Under the pieces are notes generated by a model that saw only the letters and a program-made list of their open reading frames with translations, ran no database searches and was not told where the DNA came from. From an uncultured Roseburia sp. (GTDB taxonomy: Bacteria; Bacillota; Clostridia; Lachnospirales; Lachnospiraceae): a stretch of 57,781 nt of DNA. A program made the position numbers and the translations under genes. Shown one piece after another: positions 7,962-16,109 of the stretch. The stretch spans positions 1 to 57,781 of the forward strand of contig UQAQ01000016.1 in NCBI GenBank assembly GCA_900539115.1, in the 5' to 3' direction. The number at the start of each line of letters is the position of its first letter. Position 1 is the stretch's first letter.

Positions 7962-8563
7962 TGATCAGTAAGGAAAAAGTGAGAAAAAAAGCAGTGGAAA
8001 CAAGAGATTCCATGGATGAAGAAAGCCGACAACAAAAATCGGAAGAAATTGCCAAAAAGATTTTGGAGGCAGACTGGTTTAAAGAGGCAGATATTGTACT
8101 GTCATACCATGCGTTCCGTTCGGAAGTGGAAGTTGATGCGCTAAATCGGGCGGTACTTACGCAGGGTAAGAAATTGTATCTGCCAAAAACCTATGTGAAA
8201 GAAAAGCAGATACGTTTTTTTGAAATCACAGATCTTTCGAAATTAAAACGTGGTTATCAGAAAATATGGGAGCCAACCGGGGAAGAACCGGAGTTTTCTT
8301 TTGAAACGGTAAAAGAAGAGCAGAAAAAAGTGCTTATGATCATGCCCGGAACGGCTTACGATGCCCGAGGATACCGGATGGGATATGGCGGCGGTTATTA
8401 TGACCGTTATCTGAATGCACATGAGGCAGAGTGGAAAATGATCGATTTTATGACAGTTTTTGCCTCCTTTTCCGAACAAAAAATGATTTTGATCCCCGGG
8501 GAACGCTGTGACGTGAAACCCGATGTGATCGTGACAGAAAAAGAAATTATGCAGCGAAAATAA
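7961..8563 (+). CDS. 5-formyltetrahydrofolate cyclo-ligase
   Basis: Converts 5-formyl-THF to 5,10-methenyl-THF with ATP, returning folate to one-carbon metabolism. The 200-residue product has the family's basic N-terminal helix (K-x-R-K-K-A), PKTY in the middle, and the strongly conserved C-terminal block MPGTAYDARGYRMGYGGGYYDRYL that contains the nucleotide-binding GYGGGYYDR loop. Length is normal. It sits inside the proB-proA cluster, coupled to the DUF896 gene by an overlapping stop/start; the link with proline synthesis is probably only operonic. Confidence 0.93.
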   Translation: MISKEKVRKKAVETRDSMDEESRQQKSEEIAKKILEADWFKEADIVLSYHAFRSEVEVDALNRAVLTQGKKLYLPKTYVKEKQIRFFEITDLSKLKRGYQKIWEPTGEEPEFSFETVKEEQKKVLMIMPGTAYDARGYRMGYGGGYYDRYLNAHEAEWKMIDFMTVFASFSEQKMILIPGERCDVKPDVIVTEKEIMQRK

Positions 8564-8589
8564 TTCAAACATAGAAAGGAAACACGGAT

Positions 8590-9834
8590 ATGACATTAAA
8601 TGAAATTGGCGCAGCAGCAAAGCAGGCTTCGGTTCTTATGAACCGTATGACGGTAACAGAAAAAAATAAAGGACTCTCAGCGGTTGCCAAAGCGTTGACT
8701 GCAAAAACAGAGTACATATTAGCTGCAAATGATCAAGATATCGAAGAAGCAAAGAAAAATCATATGTCGGAGGCTCTTCTTGACCGACTTCGTTTGACCG
8801 AAGACCGGATTGGAGGAATGGCAGAGGGAATCCGTCAGGTCGTTGCCTTGACAGATCCGGTAGGAGAAGTGATTTCCATGAAAACGACACCGAGCGGACT
8901 GCAGATCGGCCAGAAACGTGTGCCGATGGGAGTCATCGGAATCATTTATGAATCCCGTCCAAATGTGACAGCAGATGCATTTGCACTCTGCTTTAAGACA
9001 GGAAATGCAGTCATCCTTCGCGGCGGCAGCGATGCGATCCACTCGAATCTGGCAATCTGCAATGTAATCCGTGAGGCGCTTGAAGCAGTCGGTTTGCCGG
9101 CAGATGCCATTCAGGTATTGGAAGATACTTCCAGAGAGACGGCACAGGAATTTATGCGTCTTAACCAGTACATGGACCTGCTTATCCCACGTGGAGGCGC
9201 AGGTTTGATTCGCACGGTAGTGGAAAAGAGTACCGTTCCGGTCATTGAGACGGGAACCGGGAACTGCCATGTCTATGTCGATGAGACAGCAGATATTGAG
9301 ATGGCGGTCAATATCATTGTAAATGCAAAGACACAGCGTCTCGGTGTCTGCAATGCCTGTGAATCCTTGGTGATTCATGAAGCCATCGCGGAAAAAGCCA
9401 TTCCGGAAATCTGCAAAGCATTGTATGCTCATGATGTTGAGATCCGCGGGGATGAAATCTCGCAAAAATACGATGCGAAGATCGTGCCTGCGACCGAGGA
9501 AGATTATGGAACGGAATATCTTGACCGCATCATTTCCATGAAAGTGGTTCCGGACATTGATGCGGCAATCGCACATATTAATAAGTATAATACGGGACAC
9601 TCAGAATCTATTATTACAAAGGATTATGAAAGTTCCATGCGCTTTTTAAATGAGATTGATGCAGCGGCGGTTTATGTGAATGCATCGACACGTTTTACCG
9701 ATGGATTTGAGTTTGGGTTTGGCGCAGAAATAGGAATCAGTACTCAGAAACTGCATGCCAGAGGACCGATGGGACTTTTGGCGCTTACCAGCACCAAATA
9801 TATCATTTTGGGGAATGGGCAGATTCGGAAATAA
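8590..9834 (+). CDS. proA: Glutamate-5-semialdehyde dehydrogenase
   Basis: Reduces glutamyl-5-phosphate to the semialdehyde with NADPH, second step of proline synthesis. The 414-residue product is full length. The catalytic region is GVCNACESLV with Cys254 (and Cys257); other hallmarks are VPMGVIGIIYESRPNVTADA, AVILRGGSDAIHSN, LIPRGGAGLI and the C-terminal HARGPMGL. ATG at 8590 follows GAAAGGAAACAC. Last gene before the hairpin at 9887-9923. Confidence 0.96.
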   Translation: MTLNEIGAAAKQASVLMNRMTVTEKNKGLSAVAKALTAKTEYILAANDQDIEEAKKNHMSEALLDRLRLTEDRIGGMAEGIRQVVALTDPVGEVISMKTTPSGLQIGQKRVPMGVIGIIYESRPNVTADAFALCFKTGNAVILRGGSDAIHSNLAICNVIREALEAVGLPADAIQVLEDTSRETAQEFMRLNQYMDLLIPRGGAGLIRTVVEKSTVPVIETGTGNCHVYVDETADIEMAVNIIVNAKTQRLGVCNACESLVIHEAIAEKAIPEICKALYAHDVEIRGDEISQKYDAKIVPATEEDYGTEYLDRIISMKVVPDIDAAIAHINKYNTGHSESIITKDYESSMRFLNEIDAAAVYVNASTRFTDGFEFGFGAEIGISTQKLHARGPMGLLALTSTKYIILGNGQIRK

Positions 9835-9862
9835 ACGGGATACTCGCAAAGTCATAAAGACA

Positions 9863-9891
9863 TTGACAAAAGAGACGAAAAAGACTAAAAT
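9863..9891 (+). promoter_or_regulatory. Probable alaS promoter, -10 overlapping a terminator-like hairpin
   Basis: TTGACA at 9863-9868 and TAAAAT at 9886-9891 are 17 bases apart. The -10 box runs into the 5' arm of the hairpin at 9887-9923, so a transcript starting near 9898 would begin inside the hairpin and carry only its 3' arm, leaving alaS transcription free while read-through from proA would meet the full hairpin. Confidence 0.55.
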
Positions 9892-9923
9892 AAAGACGTG
9901 CGTTTTGCGTACGTCTTTATTTT
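9887..9923. terminator. Perfect 13-bp hairpin between proA and alaS
   Basis: AAAATAAAGACGT (9887-9899) pairs perfectly with ACGTCTTTATTTT (9911-9923) across an 11-base loop. A-run before and T-run after make it usable as an intrinsic terminator in both directions. Confidence 0.8.
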
Positions 9924-9957
9924 GATAATTATGTATTGACATAGAAGGAGGACCCAC

Positions 9958-12597
9958 ATGAAACCATATGGATTGAATGAACTTAGGAAAATGTATCTGG
10001 ATTTCTTTGAAAGCAAAGGTCATCTTGTGATGAAGAGCTTTTCATTGATTCCGCAAAATGACAAGAGTCTTCTCTTGATCAATGCCGGTATGGCACCATT
10101 GAAGCCATATTTTACCGGTCAGGAGATTCCACCGAGACGCCGCGTGACAACCTGTCAGAAATGTATTCGTACCGGTGATATCGAAAATGTAGGAAAGACT
10201 GCCCGTCATGGTACATTTTTTGAAATGCTTGGAAACTTTTCTTTTGGAGATTATTTCAAACATGAAGCCATTGCCTGGTCTTGGGAATTTTTGACAAAAA
10301 TATTGGAGATTCCTGCGGACCGTTTGTATCCGTCTGTTTATCAGGACGACGATGAGGCGTTTAACATTTGGAATAAAGAAATCGGTGTAGACAAAGACCG
10401 TATCTTCCGCTTTGGAAAAGAAGACAATTTCTGGGAGCATGGTGCAGGTCCTTGTGGTCCTTGTTCGGAAATTTATTATGACCGTGGAGAGAAATACGGC
10501 TGTGGCAAACCGGGATGTACGGTGGGCTGCGATTGTGACCGTTATATCGAGATCTGGAACAACGTATTTACCCAGTTCAATAATGACGGAAATGGCAACT
10601 ATGAAGAACTTGAAAATAAAAACATTGATACCGGTATGGGATTGGAGCGTCTGGCTACCGTAATGCAGGATGTGGATTCCATTTTTGACGTAGATACGAT
10701 CAAAGCCATCCGCGATGAAGTCTGCAAATATGCCAATGTAGAGTACGAGACGGAATACAAGAAAGACGTTTCCATCCGTGTGATCACAGACCATATCCGT
10801 TCGGTAACCTTTATGGTTTCTGATGGTATCATGCCATCCAATGAAGGACGTGGTTATGTTCTCCGCCGTCTGCTTCGCCGTGCAGCGCGTCATGGCAGAT
10901 TACTTGGTATCAAAGGTGCATTCCTTGCCAAATTGAGCGAGGTTGTAATCCGCGAGTCCAAGGACGGTTATCCGGAATTGGCAGATAAAAAAGATTATAT
11001 TTTGAAACTGATCGCTACGGAAGAGGAAAACTTCAATAAGACCATTGATCAGGGATTGTCTATTTTAAATGACATGATGGCTGAGATGGAAGCAGAGAAG
11101 AAGACCGTTCTTTCCGGCGAAAATACATTTAAGTTATATGATACGTATGGATTCCCGATTGATCTTACGATTGAAATCCTGGAAGAAAAAGGATTCATCG
11201 TGGACGAAGAGGGATTCAAAGAGGCGATGGAAGTACAGCGTCAGAAAGCAAGAGACGCCCGCGAAGAGACAAACTACATGGGTGCGGATGTTACGATTTA
11301 TCAGTCGATCGATGCAGCCATTGAGAGTAAATTTGTCGGATATCATGACCTTACCCACGATTCCAAAGTAACCGTTTTGACGACGGCAGATGCTTTGGTG
11401 GATGAGTTAAAAGAAGGCATGGAAGGAACTATCCTCGTAGAAGAGACTCCATTTTATGCGACAATGGGTGGACAGGTTGCCGATACCGGTGTGATCCGCA
11501 CAGCGAATGCAGAATTTGTCGTAGAAGATACGATTAAATTGCAGGGAACCAAGATCGGTCATGTCGGCAAGATGACGAAAGGCAGCATCAAAGTAGGAGA
11601 AACCGTTACTCTTGCGGTAGATGAGGCTCGCAGAAATCTTATCGCCAACAACCATAGTGCAACTCACTTGATGCAGAAAGCCCTTCGTATGGTGCTTGGA
11701 AATCATGTAGAGCAGGCGGGATCTTTGGTAGATCCGGATAAACTCCGTTTTGACTTTACCCATTTCTCTCCGATGACACCGGAAGAAATTGCAGAAGTGG
11801 AAGAAATTGTAAACCAGGAAATTCAGAACGGCCTGGATGTCGTAACCAATGAAATGACCATTGATGAGGCAAAGAAGACCGGCGCCATGGCTCTTTTCGG
11901 AGAAAAATACGGTGACACGGTCCGCGTTGTTCAGATGGGCGATTTTAGTTCCGAACTTTGTGGTGGTACACACGTGAAGAATACAAGTAATATTTCTGCC
12001 TTCAAGATTGTTTCAGAAAGTGGTGTAGCTGCCGGAGTTCGCCGTATTGAGGCACTTACCGGAGCAGGACTTATCGCTCACTTCAATCAGGTAGAAGAGA
12101 CGCTGAAAGAAGCAGCAGCACTGCTGAAAGTCAGTCCGGCAGATGTAGTAAAACGAATTACTGCATTGCAGGAAGAAGTAAAAACACTTTCCAAAGAAAA
12201 TGATAAATTGAAAGCAAAGATTGCGAAAGCTGCAGCGGGAGATGTAACAAGCGAGGCAGAAGATGTAAATGGCATCAAAGTTCTTGTGAAAGCATTGTCC
12301 GGTGTAGATATGAATGGAATGCGCGATCTTGGTGATGAAGCAAAACAGAAACTCGGTGAAGCCGTAATCCTGTATGCGACGGAAAACGATGGCAAAGTAA
12401 ACCTGATGGCGACAGCGACAGAAGGTGCGATCAAGAAAGGGGCACATGCCGGTAATCTGATCAAAGAAGTGGCATCCCTTGTCGGTGGCGGCGGCGGTGG
12501 TCGTCCAAATATGGCTCAGGCAGGTGGAAAGAACCCGGCGGGTATCCCGGATGCGTTGAAAAAGGCCAAAGAAGTAATTATTTCGCAGATTGGATGA
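9958..12597 (+). CDS. alaS: Alanyl-tRNA synthetase
   Basis: Charges tRNA-Ala. The 879-residue product has the class II catalytic domain at the N-terminus (LRKMYLDFFESKGH, then TCQKCIRTGDIENVG and FFEMLGNFSFGDYFK), an N-terminal-half segment with zinc-like cysteines (CGKPGCTVGCDC), the editing domain with metal ligands His566, His570 (NHSATH) and Cys668, His672 (CGGTH), a coiled stretch around 710-760, and the C-Ala domain with GGGGGGRPNMAQAGGKNP near the end. Full length. ATG at 9958 is preceded by AAGGAGGACCCAC. It has its own promoter candidate at 9863-9891. Confidence 0.98.
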   Translation: MKPYGLNELRKMYLDFFESKGHLVMKSFSLIPQNDKSLLLINAGMAPLKPYFTGQEIPPRRRVTTCQKCIRTGDIENVGKTARHGTFFEMLGNFSFGDYFKHEAIAWSWEFLTKILEIPADRLYPSVYQDDDEAFNIWNKEIGVDKDRIFRFGKEDNFWEHGAGPCGPCSEIYYDRGEKYGCGKPGCTVGCDCDRYIEIWNNVFTQFNNDGNGNYEELENKNIDTGMGLERLATVMQDVDSIFDVDTIKAIRDEVCKYANVEYETEYKKDVSIRVITDHIRSVTFMVSDGIMPSNEGRGYVLRRLLRRAARHGRLLGIKGAFLAKLSEVVIRESKDGYPELADKKDYILKLIATEEENFNKTIDQGLSILNDMMAEMEAEKKTVLSGENTFKLYDTYGFPIDLTIEILEEKGFIVDEEGFKEAMEVQRQKARDAREETNYMGADVTIYQSIDAAIESKFVGYHDLTHDSKVTVLTTADALVDELKEGMEGTILVEETPFYATMGGQVADTGVIRTANAEFVVEDTIKLQGTKIGHVGKMTKGSIKVGETVTLAVDEARRNLIANNHSATHLMQKALRMVLGNHVEQAGSLVDPDKLRFDFTHFSPMTPEEIAEVEEIVNQEIQNGLDVVTNEMTIDEAKKTGAMALFGEKYGDTVRVVQMGDFSSELCGGTHVKNTSNISAFKIVSESGVAAGVRRIEALTGAGLIAHFNQVEETLKEAAALLKVSPADVVKRITALQEEVKTLSKENDKLKAKIAKAAAGDVTSEAEDVNGIKVLVKALSGVDMNGMRDLGDEAKQKLGEAVILYATENDGKVNLMATATEGAIKKGAHAGNLIKEVASLVGGGGGGRPNMAQAGGKNPAGIPDALKKAKEVIISQIG

Positions 12598-12615
12598 AAA
12601 AATCGCCAAAAGTAG

Positions 12616-12643
12616 TTGACGTTTTCCAAATTTGTGTTATAAT
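12616..12643 (+). promoter_or_regulatory. rpsU promoter
   Basis: TTGACG at 12616-12621 and TATAAT at 12638-12643, 16 bases apart, lie 19 bases after the alaS stop codon. The start point would be near 12650, about 70 bases before the rpsU ATG. Confidence 0.8.
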
Positions 12644-12721
12644 ATGTGTTAGTGCGAAAAAATACCCAAACAGTTGTATTTTGCACAATCTTACAACTGG
12701 AGGGAGGTTAGGTGTGATACT

Positions 12722-12898
12722 ATGTCAAATGTAATCGTTAAAGAAAACGAATCATTGGATAGCGCATTGCGTCGTTTCAAGAGAAACTGTGCAAAAGCAG
12801 GAATCCAGCAGGAAATTCGTAAGAGAGAGCATTATGAGAAACCAAGCGTAAGACGTAAGAAAAAGTCTGAAGCTGCTCGTAAAAGAAAATTTAAATAA
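12722..12898 (+). CDS. rpsU: 30S ribosomal protein S21
   Basis: 58 residues beginning MSNVIVKENESLDSALRRFK and ending in a basic tail (RRKKKSEAARKRKFK): the standard length and sequence of S21, which sits on the small subunit platform near the anti-Shine-Dalgarno end of 16S rRNA. The ATG at 12722 is chosen over an in-frame ATG at 12674, which would add a non-family extension. GGAGGGAGG lies about 14 bases upstream, slightly farther than usual. Monocistronic: own promoter at 12616 and terminator at 12910. Confidence 0.97.
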   Translation: MSNVIVKENESLDSALRRFKRNCAKAGIQQEIRKREHYEKPSVRRKKKSEAARKRKFK

Positions 12899-12909
12899 TT
12901 GCACATATG

Positions 12910-12947
12910 AAGGAGGTTGTTCGACTCAGTCGGATACCTCCTTTTTC
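12910..12947 (+). terminator. Intrinsic terminator of rpsU
   Basis: AAGGAGGT (12910-12917) pairs with ACCTCCTT (12936-12943), with CGACT/AGTCG adding a second inner stem, followed by a T-run. The 5' arm contains a perfect Shine-Dalgarno sequence, but no start codon follows it. Confidence 0.85.
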
Positions 12948-13010
12948 CGTGCAAACAACGAGACACGCAATCGGAAGAAACGGCTCATGGCTGTGCTTGC
13001 ACAAAGTGCG

Positions 13011-13039
13011 TCACGTTGTTTGGTCTTCTTGCATATAAT
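13011..13039 (+). promoter_or_regulatory. Possible sigma-E type sporulation promoter of yqfC-yqfD
   Basis: TCACGTT (13011-13017) and CATATAAT (13032-13039) are 14 bases apart, close to the Bacillus sigma-E pattern (KMATATT, 14-15, CATACAHT). yqfC and yqfD are mother-cell sigma-E genes in B. subtilis, so the placement makes sense. The TATAAT at 13034 could instead serve sigma-A, but no good -35 lies at the right distance. Confidence 0.45.
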
Positions 13040-13070
13040 ATACCAAGCGGCTTTTGTGAGAGGGTGTCAC

Positions 13071-13325
13071 ATGAATCCGATTTCAGAAAAACTGGGGCTC
13101 CAGCCCGATATTTTAGAGGGAGCAACCATTGTAAAAATGTTTGGAACGGAATATGCCATTATTGAAAATTACAAGTCCTTGATTGAATACACAGAATGCC
13201 TTGTGAAAGTGCAGGGAAAGCATATGCGTGTGGTGATTGAAGGGGAAAAACTGGGGATTGAGTCATTTCAGCCGGATGAATGCCGCGTGTGTGGAAAAAT
13301 AGAAAAAATATATTTTGCGAGTTAG
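13071..13325 (+). CDS. yqfC: Sporulation protein YqfC (YabP/YqfC family)
   Basis: 84 residues from the ATG at 13071, which follows GAGAGGGTG; longer in-frame starts add non-family sequence. The product matches the YabP/YqfC fold: G-A-T-I-V-K-M-F-G near residue 21, IENYKSLIEYTECLVKV, then IEGEKLGIESF. These are small proteins made in the mother cell during sporulation, with a proposed role in coat or cortex morphogenesis. The next gene, yqfD, begins 10 bases later, the order known from Bacillus and Clostridia. Confidence 0.9.
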   Translation: MNPISEKLGLQPDILEGATIVKMFGTEYAIIENYKSLIEYTECLVKVQGKHMRVVIEGEKLGIESFQPDECRVCGKIEKIYFAS

Positions 13326-13335
13326 GAGGACCGGA

Positions 13336-14568
13336 ATGCGGTGGATCATGGGATACATAGAGTGTCAGGTGCCGGGAGGGCATCTGGAACGATTTATGAA
13401 TTTGTGTCGGCATCATGAGATTGAACTGTGGAAGGTGAAAGAAAGGGAAAAGCAGGCCGTTTTTTTTATGTACGCGGCGGAATATTCGAAATTGCGCCCA
13501 CTTGCCCGAAAAACAAAGACGGTTCCGCATATTCGGAAAAAATGCGGATTTCCTTTTTGGTGTCTGAAAGCCAGACGGGATTGGACCTTTACGTGGGGAA
13601 TCGGTCTTTTTTTCGCGGTTTTGTACATCCTTTCCCTTTTTGTATGGGATATTCAATTCCGCGGACAGCAGACCTATACCAAAGAAGGACTGGGAGCCGA
13701 GATTGAAGAAATGGGAGTGTACCGCGGGATGACAAGAAAACATCTGCAGTGCGATAAGATCGAACAAAATCTAAGGCTTCTGCATCCGGATCTGAGCTGG
13801 GTTTCCGCAGAAGAAAAAGGATGTGTGCTCCAGATTCAGGTAAAAGAGGGAAAAATGAGGAAAGAAAAAAAAGAAACCGAGCAGGCGGTTAGTCTGACGG
13901 CACCTTGTGGTGGGAGAATTGAGGCAATTGTGACAAGAAGCGGCACTCCATTGTGCCAAAAAGGAGATGTCGTGAAAAAGGGGCAGGTTCTGATACAGGG
14001 AAGTTATGATATCGTGGGAGATGATGAGCAGATTATTCGAAAGCAGGGAGTGACGGCGGATGGAGAAATCCGGCTGCTGCATACCGTTAAATGGGAAGAA
14101 GAGTTACAAAAAGAATATATAGATAAACAAATGACAGGAAAAAAACGGAATATTTACACTTTTCAATACAATGACTCACGAATTTCCTTAAAAAATCCAT
14201 TAAAATGGTTTGATAATTCAGGTAACTATGATATAATAAATTATGTATGTTTTGAAGAGCGGTTTATTCCGCTTCAGATCAATGTTAAGATTATCCGGCG
14301 GCAGTTTCTGGATTACACAAAAGTGAAAAAGCAGTATACCAAAGAGCAGGCGGCCGGTATATTTAAGAAACATCTTGCTACGAAGATGGAGCAAATGCAA
14401 AATGAGGGGTATGAAATCTTAGAACATACGGAAAATATGATTCAGGAAGAAAATAAATACAAAATCACAGGTGTGATCCGCACCTGCATAGAAACGATGA
14501 ATAAAAAGGAAGTGCAGCCGGAAGAACTTGAGGCGGCACCGGGAAAGGAAGAGACAGATGGCACGTGA
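13336..14568 (+). CDS. yqfD: Sporulation protein YqfD
   Basis: 410 residues from the ATG at 13336, with TAGGAGG six bases upstream. N-terminal GYIECQVPGGHLERFMNLC is the family's start, a single membrane segment follows at about residues 88-106, and the rest lies outside, with a biotinyl/lipoyl-like segment (GRIEAIVTRSGTPLCQKGDVVKKG, in part) near 195-220. In Bacillus YqfD is a sigma-E dependent membrane protein needed for efficient sporulation; its biochemical role is unknown. It overlaps phoH by 11 bases. Confidence 0.9.
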   Translation: MRWIMGYIECQVPGGHLERFMNLCRHHEIELWKVKEREKQAVFFMYAAEYSKLRPLARKTKTVPHIRKKCGFPFWCLKARRDWTFTWGIGLFFAVLYILSLFVWDIQFRGQQTYTKEGLGAEIEEMGVYRGMTRKHLQCDKIEQNLRLLHPDLSWVSAEEKGCVLQIQVKEGKMRKEKKETEQAVSLTAPCGGRIEAIVTRSGTPLCQKGDVVKKGQVLIQGSYDIVGDDEQIIRKQGVTADGEIRLLHTVKWEEELQKEYIDKQMTGKKRNIYTFQYNDSRISLKNPLKWFDNSGNYDIINYVCFEERFIPLQINVKIIRRQFLDYTKVKKQYTKEQAAGIFKKHLATKMEQMQNEGYEILEHTENMIQEENKYKITGVIRTCIETMNKKEVQPEELEAAPGKEETDGT

Positions 14569-15556
14569 ACAGATCCTGCTGGACATTCCGGCAGAATATG
14601 AAAATAATATCTTTGGCGGATTGGATGTACATTTAAAAAAAATAGAAAGAAGTCTTGGCGTCGATGTGATCGTCCGGGATGGTTCCGTCAAAGTAGAGGG
14701 AGAAAGTGGAAATGTCGCAGAAGCCAAACGTGTATTTACTGAACTTTTGGAATTGGCAAAGCGTGGAAATACGATTACGGAGCAAAATGTTAATTATTTA
14801 TTGGCATTGTCAAAAGAAAAGTCCCCGGTGTCTTTGGCAGAAATTGACAATGAGCTGATTGCCTTTACGATTCAGGGAAAACCGGTAAAACCAAAAACAC
14901 TTGGCCAGAAAAAATATGTGGATGCTATCCGCGAGAAAATGATGGTATTTGGTGTCGGACCGGCGGGAACCGGAAAAACCTATCTGGCGATGGCAATGGC
15001 GATACAGGCATTTAAGCAGGATGAAGTGGGAAAGATCATTTTGACCAGACCGGCGATCGAAGCCGGAGAAAATCTGGGATTTCTTCCGGGAGACCTGCAG
15101 AGCAAGATTGACCCGTATCTGCGGCCATTGTATGATGCATTATACCAGATCATGGGGGCAGACAGTTTTATCAAAAATTCCGAAAAGGGATTGATCGAGG
15201 TCGCACCACTTGCCTATATGCGTGGGCGGACGCTGGATAATGCTTTTATTATACTGGATGAAGCACAGAATACGACGCCGGCGCAGATGAAAATGTTTTT
15301 GACAAGAATTGGGTTTGGCTCCAAAGTGGTGATCACCGGAGACCTTTCTCAGAAAGACCTTCCATTTTCGACCCAGTCCGGGCTGGAACAGGCATTAAAG
15401 GTATTAAAAGATGTGGACGAGATCGGCGTGTCGTATCTTACCAACAAAGACGTGGTAAGGCATCCGCTGGTGCAAAAAATCGTACATGCCTATGAAAAAT
15501 TTGAGGCAAGAGAGCAGTACCGCGAAAAGCGAAAAAATGAGCACAAAAGAAAGTGA
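14558..15556 (+). CDS. PhoH-like ATPase (YqfE/PhoL type)
   Basis: 332 residues from the ATG at 14558, inside the end of yqfD. An N-terminal KH-like region (about 1-80, with GNVAEAKRVFTELLELA) precedes the ATPase: Walker A GPAGTGKTYL at about 134-143, RPAIEAGENLGFLPGD, Walker B IILDEAQNTTPAQMKMFLTR, and GDLSQKDLP. PhoH-like proteins are RNA-linked NTPases, and the fixed neighbourhood with ybeY suggests a role in RNA or ribosome maturation. Ends with a basic tail; its TGA overlaps a GTG in the ybeY frame. Confidence 0.9.
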   Translation: MAREQILLDIPAEYENNIFGGLDVHLKKIERSLGVDVIVRDGSVKVEGESGNVAEAKRVFTELLELAKRGNTITEQNVNYLLALSKEKSPVSLAEIDNELIAFTIQGKPVKPKTLGQKKYVDAIREKMMVFGVGPAGTGKTYLAMAMAIQAFKQDEVGKIILTRPAIEAGENLGFLPGDLQSKIDPYLRPLYDALYQIMGADSFIKNSEKGLIEVAPLAYMRGRTLDNAFIILDEAQNTTPAQMKMFLTRIGFGSKVVITGDLSQKDLPFSTQSGLEQALKVLKDVDEIGVSYLTNKDVVRHPLVQKIVHAYEKFEAREQYREKRKNEHKRK

Positions 15557-15564
15557 GAAAGCCG

Positions 15565-16071
15565 ATGACAGTATATTTTGAAAATGAGACAGAAAGAGAA
15601 TTTCCGTTTGATCCGGAAGAACAGGCGAAAAAAGTGATTTCCTTTGTGTGCGATCATGAAAATTGCCCGTATGAGACAGAAGTCAGCGTGACGATAGTGG
15701 AAAAAGAAACCATTCGTGAGATCAATGCGGAACACCGCCAGGTTGACCGTGTGACGGATGTTTTGAGTTTCCCGATGATGGAATACGATACACCGGGCGG
15801 TTTTGAGGGACAAGCCTTTGAAAACAGCATGACGATTTCTCCGGAAAGCGAGGAACTGGTGCTTGGGGACATCGTTTTGTGCTCCGATGTGATCGCAGAA
15901 CAGGCGGAAGAATACGGACATTCGGAATTGCGCGAATATAGTTTTCTGATTGTGCACAGTATGCTGCATCTGTTTGGCTACGATCATATGGAAGAGGAAG
16001 AACGTAAGCAGATGGAAGCAAAGCAGCGGGAGATCATGGAACAGATGGGAATCCTGCGCGAAAGCAACTAA
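15565..16071 (+). CDS. ybeY: Endoribonuclease YbeY (rRNA maturation)
   Basis: Metal-dependent single-strand endoribonuclease acting in 16S rRNA 3' maturation and 70S quality control. The zinc motif H-x3-H-x5-H is visible as HSMLHLFGYDH, and the upstream NAEHRQVDRVTDVLSFPM block is conserved. I start at ATG 15565 (MTVYFENETE); a GTG four codons upstream at 15553, overlapping the phoH stop, is also possible. About 168 residues, normal length. Confidence 0.94.
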   Translation: MTVYFENETEREFPFDPEEQAKKVISFVCDHENCPYETEVSVTIVEKETIREINAEHRQVDRVTDVLSFPMMEYDTPGGFEGQAFENSMTISPESEELVLGDIVLCSDVIAEQAEEYGHSELREYSFLIVHSMLHLFGYDHMEEEERKQMEAKQREIMEQMGILRESN

Positions 16072-16109
16072 ATCATGTCTTTACATAAAAGAAAGGAAAG
16101 GATAGAGCA

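Noticed and set aside
12910..12947. AAGGAGGT after rpsU as a ribosome binding site
   Set aside because: No start codon at suitable distance; it is the 5' arm of the terminator.
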